Assembly (NCBI GenBank): GCA_020635675.1
Contig: JACJZJ010000001.1
Coordinates: 896,587 to 960,586 of the forward strand
Direction: 5' to 3'
Origin: Flavobacteriales bacterium
GTDB lineage: Bacteria > Bacteroidota > Bacteroidia > Flavobacteriales_F > PHOS-HE28
Length of the DNA stretch: 64,000 nt
How positions within the stretch are numbered: the first letter of the stretch is position 1; each line of letters begins with the position of its first letter. Of this stretch, positions 48,682-56,609 are shown piece after piece. Below the pieces are notes generated by a model. It saw only the letters and a program-made list of their open reading frames with translations, was not told the DNA's origin and did no database searches. A program made the translations under genes and the position numbers.

Positions 48682-49523
48682 GATTGGCCGTGTCCTCCTT
48701 CGCGTGGCCGCCGGAGCGCCGATCGGCGATCGGACGATGCCTGCGCCGTCTCGCGCTTGTGGAGGGTGTGGAACTGGTGCTGCCCATGGCGTTCGCGGAC
48801 CCGGTGCGGGCCACCGTGGATGAGATCGCGGAGGAACGCCACTTCTGGCACGACCACGGCATCGAGGTCGTCTCCGTGCAATCGCTCGTCTTCGGGCGGC
48901 CGGAACTGCAGCTGTTCGGTGATGGGGCGGTGCGCGCGGAGCTGATCGATCATCTCGTGCGCATGGCCGAGGTGGCCGCGGCTTGTGGTGCCGCACGCAT
49001 GGTGTTCGGTTCGCCGGCGAGCCGGCTGCGCCACGGCCTGTCCATGCCCGAGGCGATGAAGATCGCGACCGACCTCTTCCGCCACCTCGGAGAGCGCATC
49101 GCACCATTGGGTGTCGTGGTCTGTGTCGAACCCAATCCATCGATCTATGCCGGCTGTGACTTCGTGAACCGGATCGAGGAGGCCGTTGCCCTGGTCCGGG
49201 AAGTGGGCCATCCGGCGGTGCGCGTACAGATGGACACCGGCGCCATCGCCCAGGCGATGCGCGATGGATCGCCCCCCGTGCCCGCGGCGGTCCTGGAGGC
49301 CGCCCATTGGAGCGGCCACATGCATTTGTCCGTGCCTGGGTTGGAACTGCTGCACAGCGGGGACGAGGAGCAGGCCGCCATCGCCAGGATGGGAGCACCC
49401 TGGTCGGGCATCAACTGGGCGAGCATCGAAATGCGCACGCCGAAGGAAGCGGACCATTGTCAGCTCATCACCGAGGCGGTCCAGGCGGTTTCGGTCTGGT
49501 ATCCGCTCGGCACGAACACATGA
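48678..49523 (+). CDS. TIM-barrel sugar isomerase/epimerase-like protein
   Basis: 281 residues matching the xylose-isomerase-like TIM barrel (AP_endonuc_2 type): metal ligands appear as CVEPNPS (Glu about 156), RVQMDTGA (Asp about 182), HMHLSVPG (His) and a late glutamate in WASIEMRTP. It probably interconverts ketose and aldose forms of an unusual sugar. The start overlaps the epimerase-like stop by ATGA and its stop overlaps the next start by ATGA; the upstream extension in this frame lies in the previous gene and was rejected. Confidence 0.8.
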   Translation: MRLAVSSFAWPPERRSAIGRCLRRLALVEGVELVLPMAFADPVRATVDEIAEERHFWHDHGIEVVSVQSLVFGRPELQLFGDGAVRAELIDHLVRMAEVAAACGAARMVFGSPASRLRHGLSMPEAMKIATDLFRHLGERIAPLGVVVCVEPNPSIYAGCDFVNRIEEAVALVREVGHPAVRVQMDTGAIAQAMRDGSPPVPAAVLEAAHWSGHMHLSVPGLELLHSGDEEQAAIARMGAPWSGINWASIEMRTPKEADHCQLITEAVQAVSVWYPLGTNT

Positions 49524-50665
49524 GCCCATCGCGTGATACCGATGTGCTCGTGGTGGGCGGAGGTTTCTTCGGCACCTATCTCGCCACGCATGCCGCACGC
49601 CGCGGTGCCCGCGTTGAACTGGTCGAGGCCGGCGACCGCATGCTCCAACGCGCCTCGCTCGTGAACCAGGCCCGGGTGCACAACGGCTACCACTATCCGA
49701 GGAGCATCCTCACCGGCATCCGCTCCCGTGCGAATTTCGAACGCTTCGCACAGGAGTTCCCCGAATGCATCGATCGCGGGTTCACCCACCTGTATGCCAT
49801 CGCACGCGATGGGTCGCACGTCACCGCGCAACAGTTCGCGCTCTTCTGCGATCGGATCGGAGCGGAGTACCGCGAAGTGGACGAAGCCGCCGCGGCGTTC
49901 TTCGACGGGGACCGTATCGAAGCGGCGTTCGAGGTGAAGGAATGGGCGTTCGATTCCGAGGCACTGCGCGTGCACATGGAGGCGGAGCTGGAAAAGGCCG
50001 GTGTGAGGACCACCCTGGGCGTGCGGGTCGAACGCATCGCGGAGGCCCCGGACGGTCGTGCCGAAGCGACCCTGGACCATGGCGATCGCATCCGGGCCGG
50101 AGCCGTCATCAACTGTACGTATGCGGCGCTCAACGGGCTCGCCGCGCGTTCGGGTCTGCAGTTCCTGCCGCTGAAACAGGAACTGGTCGAGATCCTTCTG
50201 CTGCGTTGGGGACCACCCCTGGGCGACATCGGATGGACCATCCTCGACGGGCCGTTCAGCTCCAGCCTGCCCTTCCCGGCACATCGGGCGCGCTCGCTTT
50301 ATCATGTCCGGTATTCCACGCATGGGCATTGGTTCGAGGGCGAGGGCCGGCCCCCTCGCGATCTCGACGCCTTGTACCGATCGCCCATGCCGCGCTCCAA
50401 CCGGATGCACATGATCTGCGATGGTGCCCGGTATGTTCCGGCGCTGCGTCAGGCGGAACCGCTGCCCTCGCTTTGGACGGTGCGCACCAAGTTGCCGGGC
50501 AGCGCCCAGACGGACAGCCGTCCCATCCTTTTCAGGAGCGCCGTGGGTCTGCCGAACCTGCACCACGTGCTGGGCGGGAAGATCGACAACGTGTATGATG
50601 TCGTGCCGCACCTGGATGCCGTGCTGGACCAATTGGCGCGCGGACCGGTGGACGTTGCAGGCTGA
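49520..50665 (+). CDS. FAD-dependent oxidoreductase (DAO family)
   Basis: 381 residues with the N-terminal FAD motif VLVVGGGFFGTYLATHAARRGARVE-like (GxGxxG, residues 12-20), the QARVHNGYHYPRS segment and a C-terminal GGKIDNVYDVVPHLD. This is the DadA/glycine-oxidase-like fold that oxidises C-N or C-O bonds. In the context of the upstream epimerase-like and isomerase-like genes (coupled by ATGA) it probably oxidises a sugar or its amino derivative. The start begins just after the cofactor-free upstream frame, which was rejected. Confidence 0.8.
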   Translation: MSPSRDTDVLVVGGGFFGTYLATHAARRGARVELVEAGDRMLQRASLVNQARVHNGYHYPRSILTGIRSRANFERFAQEFPECIDRGFTHLYAIARDGSHVTAQQFALFCDRIGAEYREVDEAAAAFFDGDRIEAAFEVKEWAFDSEALRVHMEAELEKAGVRTTLGVRVERIAEAPDGRAEATLDHGDRIRAGAVINCTYAALNGLAARSGLQFLPLKQELVEILLLRWGPPLGDIGWTILDGPFSSSLPFPAHRARSLYHVRYSTHGHWFEGEGRPPRDLDALYRSPMPRSNRMHMICDGARYVPALRQAEPLPSLWTVRTKLPGSAQTDSRPILFRSAVGLPNLHHVLGGKIDNVYDVVPHLDAVLDQLARGPVDVAG

Positions 50666-50677
50666 ACCGCAGGACCC

Positions 50678-50685
50678 GACCTTCG
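50678..50685 (+). promoter_or_regulatory. -7 box of mazG (GACCTTCG)
   Basis: GACCTTCG with exactly 4 nt to the ATG at 50690; the first base departs from the TA consensus. Confidence 0.35.
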
Positions 50686-50689
50686 CACC

Positions 50690-51505
50690 ATGGCCACTAC
50701 CGATCCCCGTGCCGAGGCCTTCCTCCGCCTGTTGACGATCATGGACGAATTGCGCGCCCAATGCCCCTGGGACCGCAGACAGACCATGGCCACCCTGCGA
50801 CCGCTGACCATCGAGGAGACCTATGAACTGGGTGACGCGATCCTGGAGAACGACCTGGACGGCGTGCGGAAGGAGCTGGGCGACCTGCTGCTGCACATGG
50901 TGTTCTATGCGAAGATCGGCGCCGAGCGGAAGGCCTTCGACATCACCGATGTGCTGAACGGCATCTGCGAGAAACTGATCCACCGCCACCCACATATCTA
51001 TGACGACGTGGAGGTGGAGGACGAGGAGGAGGTGAAGGCGAACTGGGAGAGGATCAAGCTCCGCGAAAAGGCGAACAGGAACGCCAGCGGCCTCGGATCC
51101 GAGCAGGATGCCGTGCCAAGCGTGCTCGAGGGCGTGCCCAAAGGGCTGCCTTCCCTGGTGAAGGCGATACGCATCCAGGACAAGGCCCGGGGCGTGGGGT
51201 TCGATTGGGACAACAAGGAGCAGGTGTGGGAGAAGGTGCACGAGGAGCTCGGCGAACTGAAGCGGGAAGTGGAGGCCGGCTCGGCAAAGCGGTCGGAAGA
51301 GCTGGGCGATGTGCTTTTCAGTGTTGTGAATTATGCGCGCTTCCTGGGGATCGATCCCGATGAGGCCCTGGAACGCACCAACCGCAAGTTCATCCAGCGG
51401 TTCAAGTTCATGGAACGGGAGGTGGCACGCGATGGTCGTCAGCTCCATGCCATGACGCTGGAGGAGATGGACCAGTACTGGGAGCGGGCGAAATCGGAAG
51501 GCTGA
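50690..51505 (+). CDS. mazG: Nucleoside triphosphate pyrophosphohydrolase MazG
   Basis: Hydrolyses canonical and damaged NTPs to NMP and PPi, limiting mutagenesis and (p)ppGpp-type stress. The 271-residue protein has the two MazG repeats: CPWDRRQTMATLRPLTIEETYEL with KELGDLLLHMVFYA, and VHEELGELKREVE with ELGDVLFSVVNYAR, each holding the EExxE...D metal motif. Length fits full-size bacterial MazG. It stands between the sugar operon and the gliding-type adhesin. Confidence 0.93.
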   Translation: MATTDPRAEAFLRLLTIMDELRAQCPWDRRQTMATLRPLTIEETYELGDAILENDLDGVRKELGDLLLHMVFYAKIGAERKAFDITDVLNGICEKLIHRHPHIYDDVEVEDEEEVKANWERIKLREKANRNASGLGSEQDAVPSVLEGVPKGLPSLVKAIRIQDKARGVGFDWDNKEQVWEKVHEELGELKREVEAGSAKRSEELGDVLFSVVNYARFLGIDPDEALERTNRKFIQRFKFMEREVARDGRQLHAMTLEEMDQYWERAKSEG

Positions 51506-51554
51506 GCGCCGGACGACTTTGCGATCCCGTCATGTTCCCGGGGCGACAACTCCC

Positions 51555-51562
51555 GAACTTTG
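51555..51562 (+). promoter_or_regulatory. -7 box of the gliding-type adhesin gene (GAACTTTG)
   Basis: GAACTTTG, 7 nt before the ATG at 51570; one of the near-start boxes in the window. Confidence 0.4.
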
Positions 51563-51569
51563 CACCGCC

Positions 51570-53729
51570 ATGGCAGGGCCGGTGACCATTCCCACGCATC
51601 CGCGGAAGCTCACATCCTTTCTCCTGCTGGCCGTATCGGTCGGTGCGGCGCGGGGCCAGTGCGGCACGCCCGTCTCCATATTCCCGTACACCGAGGGTTT
51701 CGAGACCGTACCGGCCTGGACCACCGGTGGCACCGGTTCCGATTGGGCCTGGGGAACTCCCGCGCATCCCACGATCAACAGTGCCGGTGGCGGCAGCAAG
51801 AGCTGGTGCGTGGGCGGGCTGACCGGTACGTTCTACAACCTGGGTGAACTGTCCTGGCTGCAGAGCCCCTGCTTCGACATGACCGATCTCGACCATCCCT
51901 GGGTCTCCTTCAAGATCTTCTGGGAGTGCGAGCGGCAGTATGACGGCATGGTGATGCAGTACTCATTGAACGCCGGCACGACCTGGAGCAACGTCGGTGC
52001 GTTCAACGACCCGGTGGACTGCCTCAATGCCAACTGGTACAATTCGAGCAATATCACCAACCTCACCAGCGCCAGCCCGAAGCACGGTTGGAGCGGGCGC
52101 GTCGGTACCACCGTCGGCAACTGCCAGGGCGGACAGGGCAGCGGAGGCTGGGTCGAAGCGAAGCACTGCCTGCCCGCCTGCGCCAACCAACCGCAGGTGA
52201 TCCTGCGCTTCCTTTTCGGTGCCGGCACCGCCTGCAACGATTACGATGGTATCGCCATCGATGACGTGCTGGTCCAGGAAGCGCCAGCGACCACGGCGGA
52301 CTTCATCACCAGCTGCAACGGCAGCACGATCACGTTCACGGACCAGAGCACCTCCTGCCCGTCGAGCCACCTCTGGGACTTCGGCGATCCCGCGTCCGGG
52401 GTGGCCAACACATCGGCCCAGGCCAATCCGTCACACACATATCCTGCGGCCGGCACCTACACGGTGACGCTGACGGTGACCGCGCCATGCAGCGATCCGA
52501 GCACGATCACCCTGCCCGTGACCATCCTCGGCGTGAACGTGATCGGCACGGATGCCCTCTGCCAAGGCGGCACCGGTTCGGCGATCGCACAGGTGACCGG
52601 AAGCGTACCGAACCTGACCTACGACTGGCAGCCGTCCGGCGGGAACGCGGCGACGGCGACGGGGCTCGCTCCCGGCAGTTACACCGTGCAGGTCACCGCC
52701 CCCAACGCCTGTTCCGTCACGGGCACCGTGCTCATCAACGAACCACCGGTGCTCACGGTCACTGCGATGAACGACACCACCGTGTGCCCGGGCACCACCT
52801 TGCAGTTGACCGCGCAGGCTGCCGGAGGTACGCCGGGCTACACCTATTCCTGGTCACCGGCGGGACCGCAGGTGGGCCCGACCTCCGCCACCGTCTATGC
52901 CGTCACCGCGGAGGATGCGAACGGTTGCTCATCCGCCGCCGATCAGGTGCAGGTCGATCTGCATCCCGCTGTGCAACCCGTGATGTCGATCTCGCTCCTG
53001 GCCGGCTGCGCCCCGCTCTGTCCCACGTTCACCGATCAAACGACCGGTGCGATCGCCACTTCGTGGGATTTCGGTGATGGTGGTACGGATGCCGGCGCGC
53101 TGGTCGATCACTGCTACGGCACCGGCGGTGCGTTCACACCGGTGCTCACCGTTCTGGATGCGAACGGGTGTTCGGGATCGATCGTTGGTCCGGAGATCCT
53201 GGTGAGCGCGCAGCCCATCGCGATCCCGCAGGTGCAGCCGTCGATCGCCGCGTTCGACGCACCCCGGTTCACGGCCATCGATGCCTCCGTCGGTGCGATC
53301 GGCAGACTGTGGGAGGTGGGCGATCCCACGATCTTCTCCTCGGTGGACGCAATAGCGCAATTCACGCTACCCGGCGACGGCTGTGTGCCGGTGACGCTGG
53401 TCGCATACAGCAATGACGGCTGTGCCGATACGGCCCGAACGCAGGTGTGCGTCGAGGCGGAATACGCGCTCTTCGCGCCGAACGCGTTCACCCCGAACGG
53501 CGATGGGATCAACGACGTGTTCCTGCCCATCAGCCCGATCCTCTTCCCGGAGGAATACGAACTGCGCATCGCCGACCGATGGGGCAGGGAGATCTTCGCC
53601 ACCGCCGATCGTGCAGAAGGCTGGGACGGCATGGATGCTCCCTCGGGTGTGTACATCTGGACGCTCCGCATCCGTGATGCTTTCGGTCGTGGTCATGACC
53701 ACCGCGGCCATGTGGTGCTGGTGCGCTAA
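51570..53729 (+). CDS. Secreted PKD-domain protein with gliding-motility-type (type B) C-terminal domain
   Basis: 719 residues: signal peptide ending ARGQ-CG, an N-terminal domain with several cysteines and a jelly-roll-like pattern (SWLQSPCFDMTDLDHPWVSF), PKD repeats (HLWDFGDPASG, SWDFGDGGTDAG) and a C-terminal type B sorting domain (FAPNAFTPNGDGINDVFLP ... YELRIADRWGREIF). Type B proteins depend on the T9SS and associate with the outer surface through SprF-like partners. A large surface adhesin or sugar-binding protein is likely. Tail-to-tail with maf, overlapping by 4 nt. Confidence 0.85.
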   Translation: MAGPVTIPTHPRKLTSFLLLAVSVGAARGQCGTPVSIFPYTEGFETVPAWTTGGTGSDWAWGTPAHPTINSAGGGSKSWCVGGLTGTFYNLGELSWLQSPCFDMTDLDHPWVSFKIFWECERQYDGMVMQYSLNAGTTWSNVGAFNDPVDCLNANWYNSSNITNLTSASPKHGWSGRVGTTVGNCQGGQGSGGWVEAKHCLPACANQPQVILRFLFGAGTACNDYDGIAIDDVLVQEAPATTADFITSCNGSTITFTDQSTSCPSSHLWDFGDPASGVANTSAQANPSHTYPAAGTYTVTLTVTAPCSDPSTITLPVTILGVNVIGTDALCQGGTGSAIAQVTGSVPNLTYDWQPSGGNAATATGLAPGSYTVQVTAPNACSVTGTVLINEPPVLTVTAMNDTTVCPGTTLQLTAQAAGGTPGYTYSWSPAGPQVGPTSATVYAVTAEDANGCSSAADQVQVDLHPAVQPVMSISLLAGCAPLCPTFTDQTTGAIATSWDFGDGGTDAGALVDHCYGTGGAFTPVLTVLDANGCSGSIVGPEILVSAQPIAIPQVQPSIAAFDAPRFTAIDASVGAIGRLWEVGDPTIFSSVDAIAQFTLPGDGCVPVTLVAYSNDGCADTARTQVCVEAEYALFAPNAFTPNGDGINDVFLPISPILFPEEYELRIADRWGREIFATADRAEGWDGMDAPSGVYIWTLRIRDAFGRGHDHRGHVVLVR

Positions 53730-54316
53730 CGACCGGCGAGCTCCTTGAGGCCCGCGTACACGCGGTGCATCGGCAGGCCCATCACGGTGTAGAAACTGCC
53801 CGCGATCCGTTCGACGGCCACGTAGCCCACCCAGTCCTGCACGCCGTAGGCACCGGCCTTGTCCAGCGGGTGGTGGCGGTCCACGTAGTAGGCGATCTCC
53901 GCTTCGGAGAGCGTGGCGAAGGTGACGCGTGCCACGTCCGCAAAGCTCAGGGTGCGTTCCGCGGTGCGCAGGCACACCCCGGTGACCACGGCATGCGTCC
54001 GGCCTGAGAGGATCCCGAGCATGCGGCGGGCATCGGCCGCATCCTCCGGCTTGTTCAACAGTCGTCCATCGATCAGCACGGTGGTGTCCGCGGTGATCAG
54101 CACCTGGTCCGGTGCCAGGCTTCCGGTGAAGGCATCGGCCTTCTGCCGGGCGAGATGTTCGGCCACCGCATCGTTCGGCATGCCCGGTGGGGGTGTCTCG
54201 TCGATCTCCACATGGGTGATCTCCAGCGGGAGGTCCAGCCCCTGCAAAAGCTGGCGACGCCGGGGCGAGGCGGAGGCCAGGACCAGGCGCCAGGGGAGCA
54301 GTACGGTGCCGCTCAT
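53726..54316 (-). CDS. maf: Maf-family nucleotide pyrophosphatase
   Basis: Hydrolyses dTTP/UTP or modified nucleotides to the monophosphate, a housecleaning enzyme. The 196-residue protein has the N-terminal LVLASASPRRRQLL motif, AEHLARQKADAF, the catalytic VLITADTTV aspartate and NKPEDAADARRML. It is the last gene of the ccm operon and overlaps the upstream prenyltransferase stop by ATGA, a Bacteroidota-conserved arrangement. Confidence 0.93.
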   Translation of the reverse strand: MSGTVLLPWRLVLASASPRRRQLLQGLDLPLEITHVEIDETPPPGMPNDAVAEHLARQKADAFTGSLAPDQVLITADTTVLIDGRLLNKPEDAADARRMLGILSGRTHAVVTGVCLRTAERTLSFADVARVTFATLSEAEIAYYVDRHHPLDKAGAYGVQDWVGYVAVERIAGSFYTVMGLPMHRVYAGLKELAGR

Positions 54317-55278
54317 TGGCCCTGGATGATCACGCGGAGCAGCACGCCGTAGGTCAGGGCCAGCACCATGGCCACCTTCATCACTTGTCCTGCGCGCAGA
54401 TGCCCGGCCCGGTCGCGTGCCGCGTAGGTGAGTCCGGCCGAGAGCAGCAGCGCGGCGATGATCGCGGCGATGGACCAGAACGAGACCGTGTCGCCGAGGA
54501 AGGCCGCCCGCAGCACCAGCAGGGCGGTGACCATGATCAGCACATGCACGATCACCAGCGCGCGGGCGCTGCCCATGCCCATCACGATAGGCACGGTGCG
54601 GCAGCCGAGCGCGGCATCGCCGTCCACATCGGCCATGTCCTTCTGCAGTTCGCGCACAAGGGTGCCCAGGAACGCGAACGCGGCGAAGGCGCCGACCCAG
54701 TAGCGGATCACCTGCAGGTAGAAGGTGAAGGTGTCAGGGTCGAGCACCAACGCACCGATGCCCTGGGCGTAGGCCCGCTGCAGGTGCGCCACTTCGTAGA
54801 GTCCCTCGGTCAGGGGCACCAGGGCGGTAAGCAGGGCCACCACCGCGTTGCCGATGATCAACCGGCGCTTCAGGCTCGAGCTGTAGGTCCACAGCGCGGC
54901 GATGGCGAACAGGGGAATGCCGATCAGATGCCACAGGCGGGTGTGCCACACCACGACCGCGCCGAGCAGCAGGCCCGCACCGCTCAGCACCAGATGTCCG
55001 GCCATGGCCGTACGCCGTTGCACGCTGCGTCCCACGATCACGGACCCGGGGCGGTTGATCTTGTCGATGCGGGTGTCGAAGTAGTCGTTGATCACGTTGC
55101 CGCCCGCGGCGATCAGCACGGTGCTGAGCACGAGCAGGAGGAAGTCCATGCCGGGGAACTGCAGGTGGAGGCCCATGCCGCTGACGATGGAGGCCACCAC
55201 GCCGTAGCGGACCACCGCCATGGTGGCCGCGATGATCAGCAGGTTCAGCGGGCGGGTCAGGCGCAGCAGGTCGAGCAT
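54313..55278 (-). CDS. UbiA-family prenyltransferase (geranylgeranylglycerol-phosphate type)
   Basis: 321 residues, about eight or nine membrane helices, with the two aspartate-rich sites of the family: NVINDYFDTRIDKINRP (around residues 62-77) and DMADVDGDAALGCRTVPI. Such enzymes attach an isoprenoid chain to an acceptor; the Bacteroidota members in this operon context are commonly annotated as geranylgeranylglycerol-phosphate geranylgeranyltransferase-like, but the acceptor is not proven and quinone or heme side-chain synthesis is another option. It overlaps maf by ATGA and follows the HAD gene by 1 nt. Confidence 0.85.
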   Translation of the reverse strand: MLDLLRLTRPLNLLIIAATMAVVRYGVVASIVSGMGLHLQFPGMDFLLLVLSTVLIAAGGNVINDYFDTRIDKINRPGSVIVGRSVQRRTAMAGHLVLSGAGLLLGAVVVWHTRLWHLIGIPLFAIAALWTYSSSLKRRLIIGNAVVALLTALVPLTEGLYEVAHLQRAYAQGIGALVLDPDTFTFYLQVIRYWVGAFAAFAFLGTLVRELQKDMADVDGDAALGCRTVPIVMGMGSARALVIVHVLIMVTALLVLRAAFLGDTVSFWSIAAIIAALLLSAGLTYAARDRAGHLRAGQVMKVAMVLALTYGVLLRVIIQGQ

Positions 55279-55279
55279 C

Positions 55280-55801
55280 TCACCAGGTGTATGCGCCGTC
55301 GGTCATCCATTTGCCCTGCACCTTCATGGCCTGCTCGAGCAGGTCGCGCACGCATCCACCACCGCCGGGGAAACGCGATACGAAGTGGGCGATGCCCTTC
55401 ACCTCCTGCGAGGCATCGGACGGGCAGCAGGCCAGACCGACGCGCTGCATGATGCGCAGGTCGGGGATGTCGTCGCCCATGTATGCCGCGGTGGCGGGGT
55501 CCAGGCCGTCACGCACCAGCTCCTCCAGCAGGTCCACCTTGTTGCGCGTGCCGAGGTACACCTCCTTCACGCCAAGCCGGCCGAAGCTTTCGCGCACGCC
55601 TTCCGAGCGCCCACCGGAAACGATCACGATGCGCAACCCTTCCTTCACGGCATGCTGCACCGCATAGGCGTCGCGGGTGTGGAACGTCCGGACCGGATCG
55701 GTGCCGGGGAGCAGGATCACGCGGTTGTCCGTGAACACGCCGTCCACGTCGAACAGGAAGGCGCGGATCCCCGCGAGCAGTTCCTTATAGCTCTTTTCCA
55801 T
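55280..55801 (-). CDS. KdsC-type HAD phosphatase
   Basis: 173 residues of HAD C0 type: catalytic FLFDVDGVFTDN (Asp18, Asp20), VIVSGGRSEGV (motif II Ser) and AAYMGDDIPDL (motif III/IV). This matches 3-deoxy-D-manno-octulosonate 8-phosphate phosphatase, the KDO branch of lipopolysaccharide synthesis, though specificity is inferred. The start overlaps the 3' end of the DUF2520 gene by 17 nt. Confidence 0.88.
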   Translation of the reverse strand: MEKSYKELLAGIRAFLFDVDGVFTDNRVILLPGTDPVRTFHTRDAYAVQHAVKEGLRIVIVSGGRSEGVRESFGRLGVKEVYLGTRNKVDLLEELVRDGLDPATAAYMGDDIPDLRIMQRVGLACCPSDASQEVKGIAHFVSRFPGGGGCVRDLLEQAMKVQGKWMTDGAYTW

Positions 55802-56609
55802 CCGATGCCTCGGGCCGCCAGTGGACGTCCGGATGGTAGTGGTCCATGATCATCCGGCTCATCAGGGCGTAGGCGGCGCGAAGTTCGGGATCGGTGACCG
55901 AAAGTTCGAGATGGCGTTGGAGGGTGCGCGCATCGCCGCGGCGGGCCGGACCGGTCAGTGCGTTCTCCGGGCCCACCTCGGCCACCTTGCGTGCGATCGA
56001 GTTCCACAGGGGCATCAGCAGGGCGGGATCGATGTCCTGCCGCCTCAGCAGGTGGTCCGCCATCTGCAGCAGGTATACCGGGAAGTTGCTGGCGAACACC
56101 GCGGCGAGGTGCAGCATCTGGCGTTGCCGCAGCGGCAGTTCCACCACCTTGCCGCTCACCTCGCGCGCCAGGTCGCGGATCGCTCCGCGCGCCACGTCGT
56201 CATTGCCGTCGATGATGAACGGCGTGTGGGTCAGGTCCGCGGGCGTACCCGGGCTGAGGCTTTGGATGGGCCAGAGCACCGCGCGATGCGCATGCGGCAT
56301 CAGCACGTCCACATCGAGCGCGCCGCTGGTGTGCGCCACCACGGCGTCGCGTGGCACGATACGCGCGGCGAGCTCGGCGATCGCATCGTCCTTCACCGCG
56401 ATCACATAGATGCCGCAGATGGGCCAGCCCTCGTCGATCGCGAAGGGCGTGGTGCGCAGCTCCCGTGCCAGTTCGCGCGTGCGCCGCTGGTCGCGTCCGG
56501 CGATGCCGGTGATGCGCCGACCGGCGCGCCCCAGCGCATGGCCAAGGTGGAACGCCACACGTCCGGTGCCGATCAGCAGCACTCCGTCATCGGGTCGGGC
56601 GGCGCTCAT
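55785..56609 (-). CDS. DUF2520 / Rossmann-like dehydrogenase protein
   Basis: 274 residues with an N-terminal GxGxxxG nucleotide fold (VLLIGTGRVAFHLGHAL) and a C-terminal helical DUF2520 domain (LPLRQRQMLHLAAVFASNFPVYLLQMADHLL). The family is related to pyrroline-carboxylate and imine reductases; the substrate is unknown. It overlaps the ccmF stop by ATGA and the KdsC-type gene by 17 nt, so it is translated with the cytochrome genes. Confidence 0.85.
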   Translation of the reverse strand: MSAARPDDGVLLIGTGRVAFHLGHALGRAGRRITGIAGRDQRRTRELARELRTTPFAIDEGWPICGIYVIAVKDDAIAELAARIVPRDAVVAHTSGALDVDVLMPHAHRAVLWPIQSLSPGTPADLTHTPFIIDGNDDVARGAIRDLAREVSGKVVELPLRQRQMLHLAAVFASNFPVYLLQMADHLLRRQDIDPALLMPLWNSIARKVAEVGPENALTGPARRGDARTLQRHLELSVTDPELRAAYALMSRMIMDHYHPDVHWRPEASDGKEL

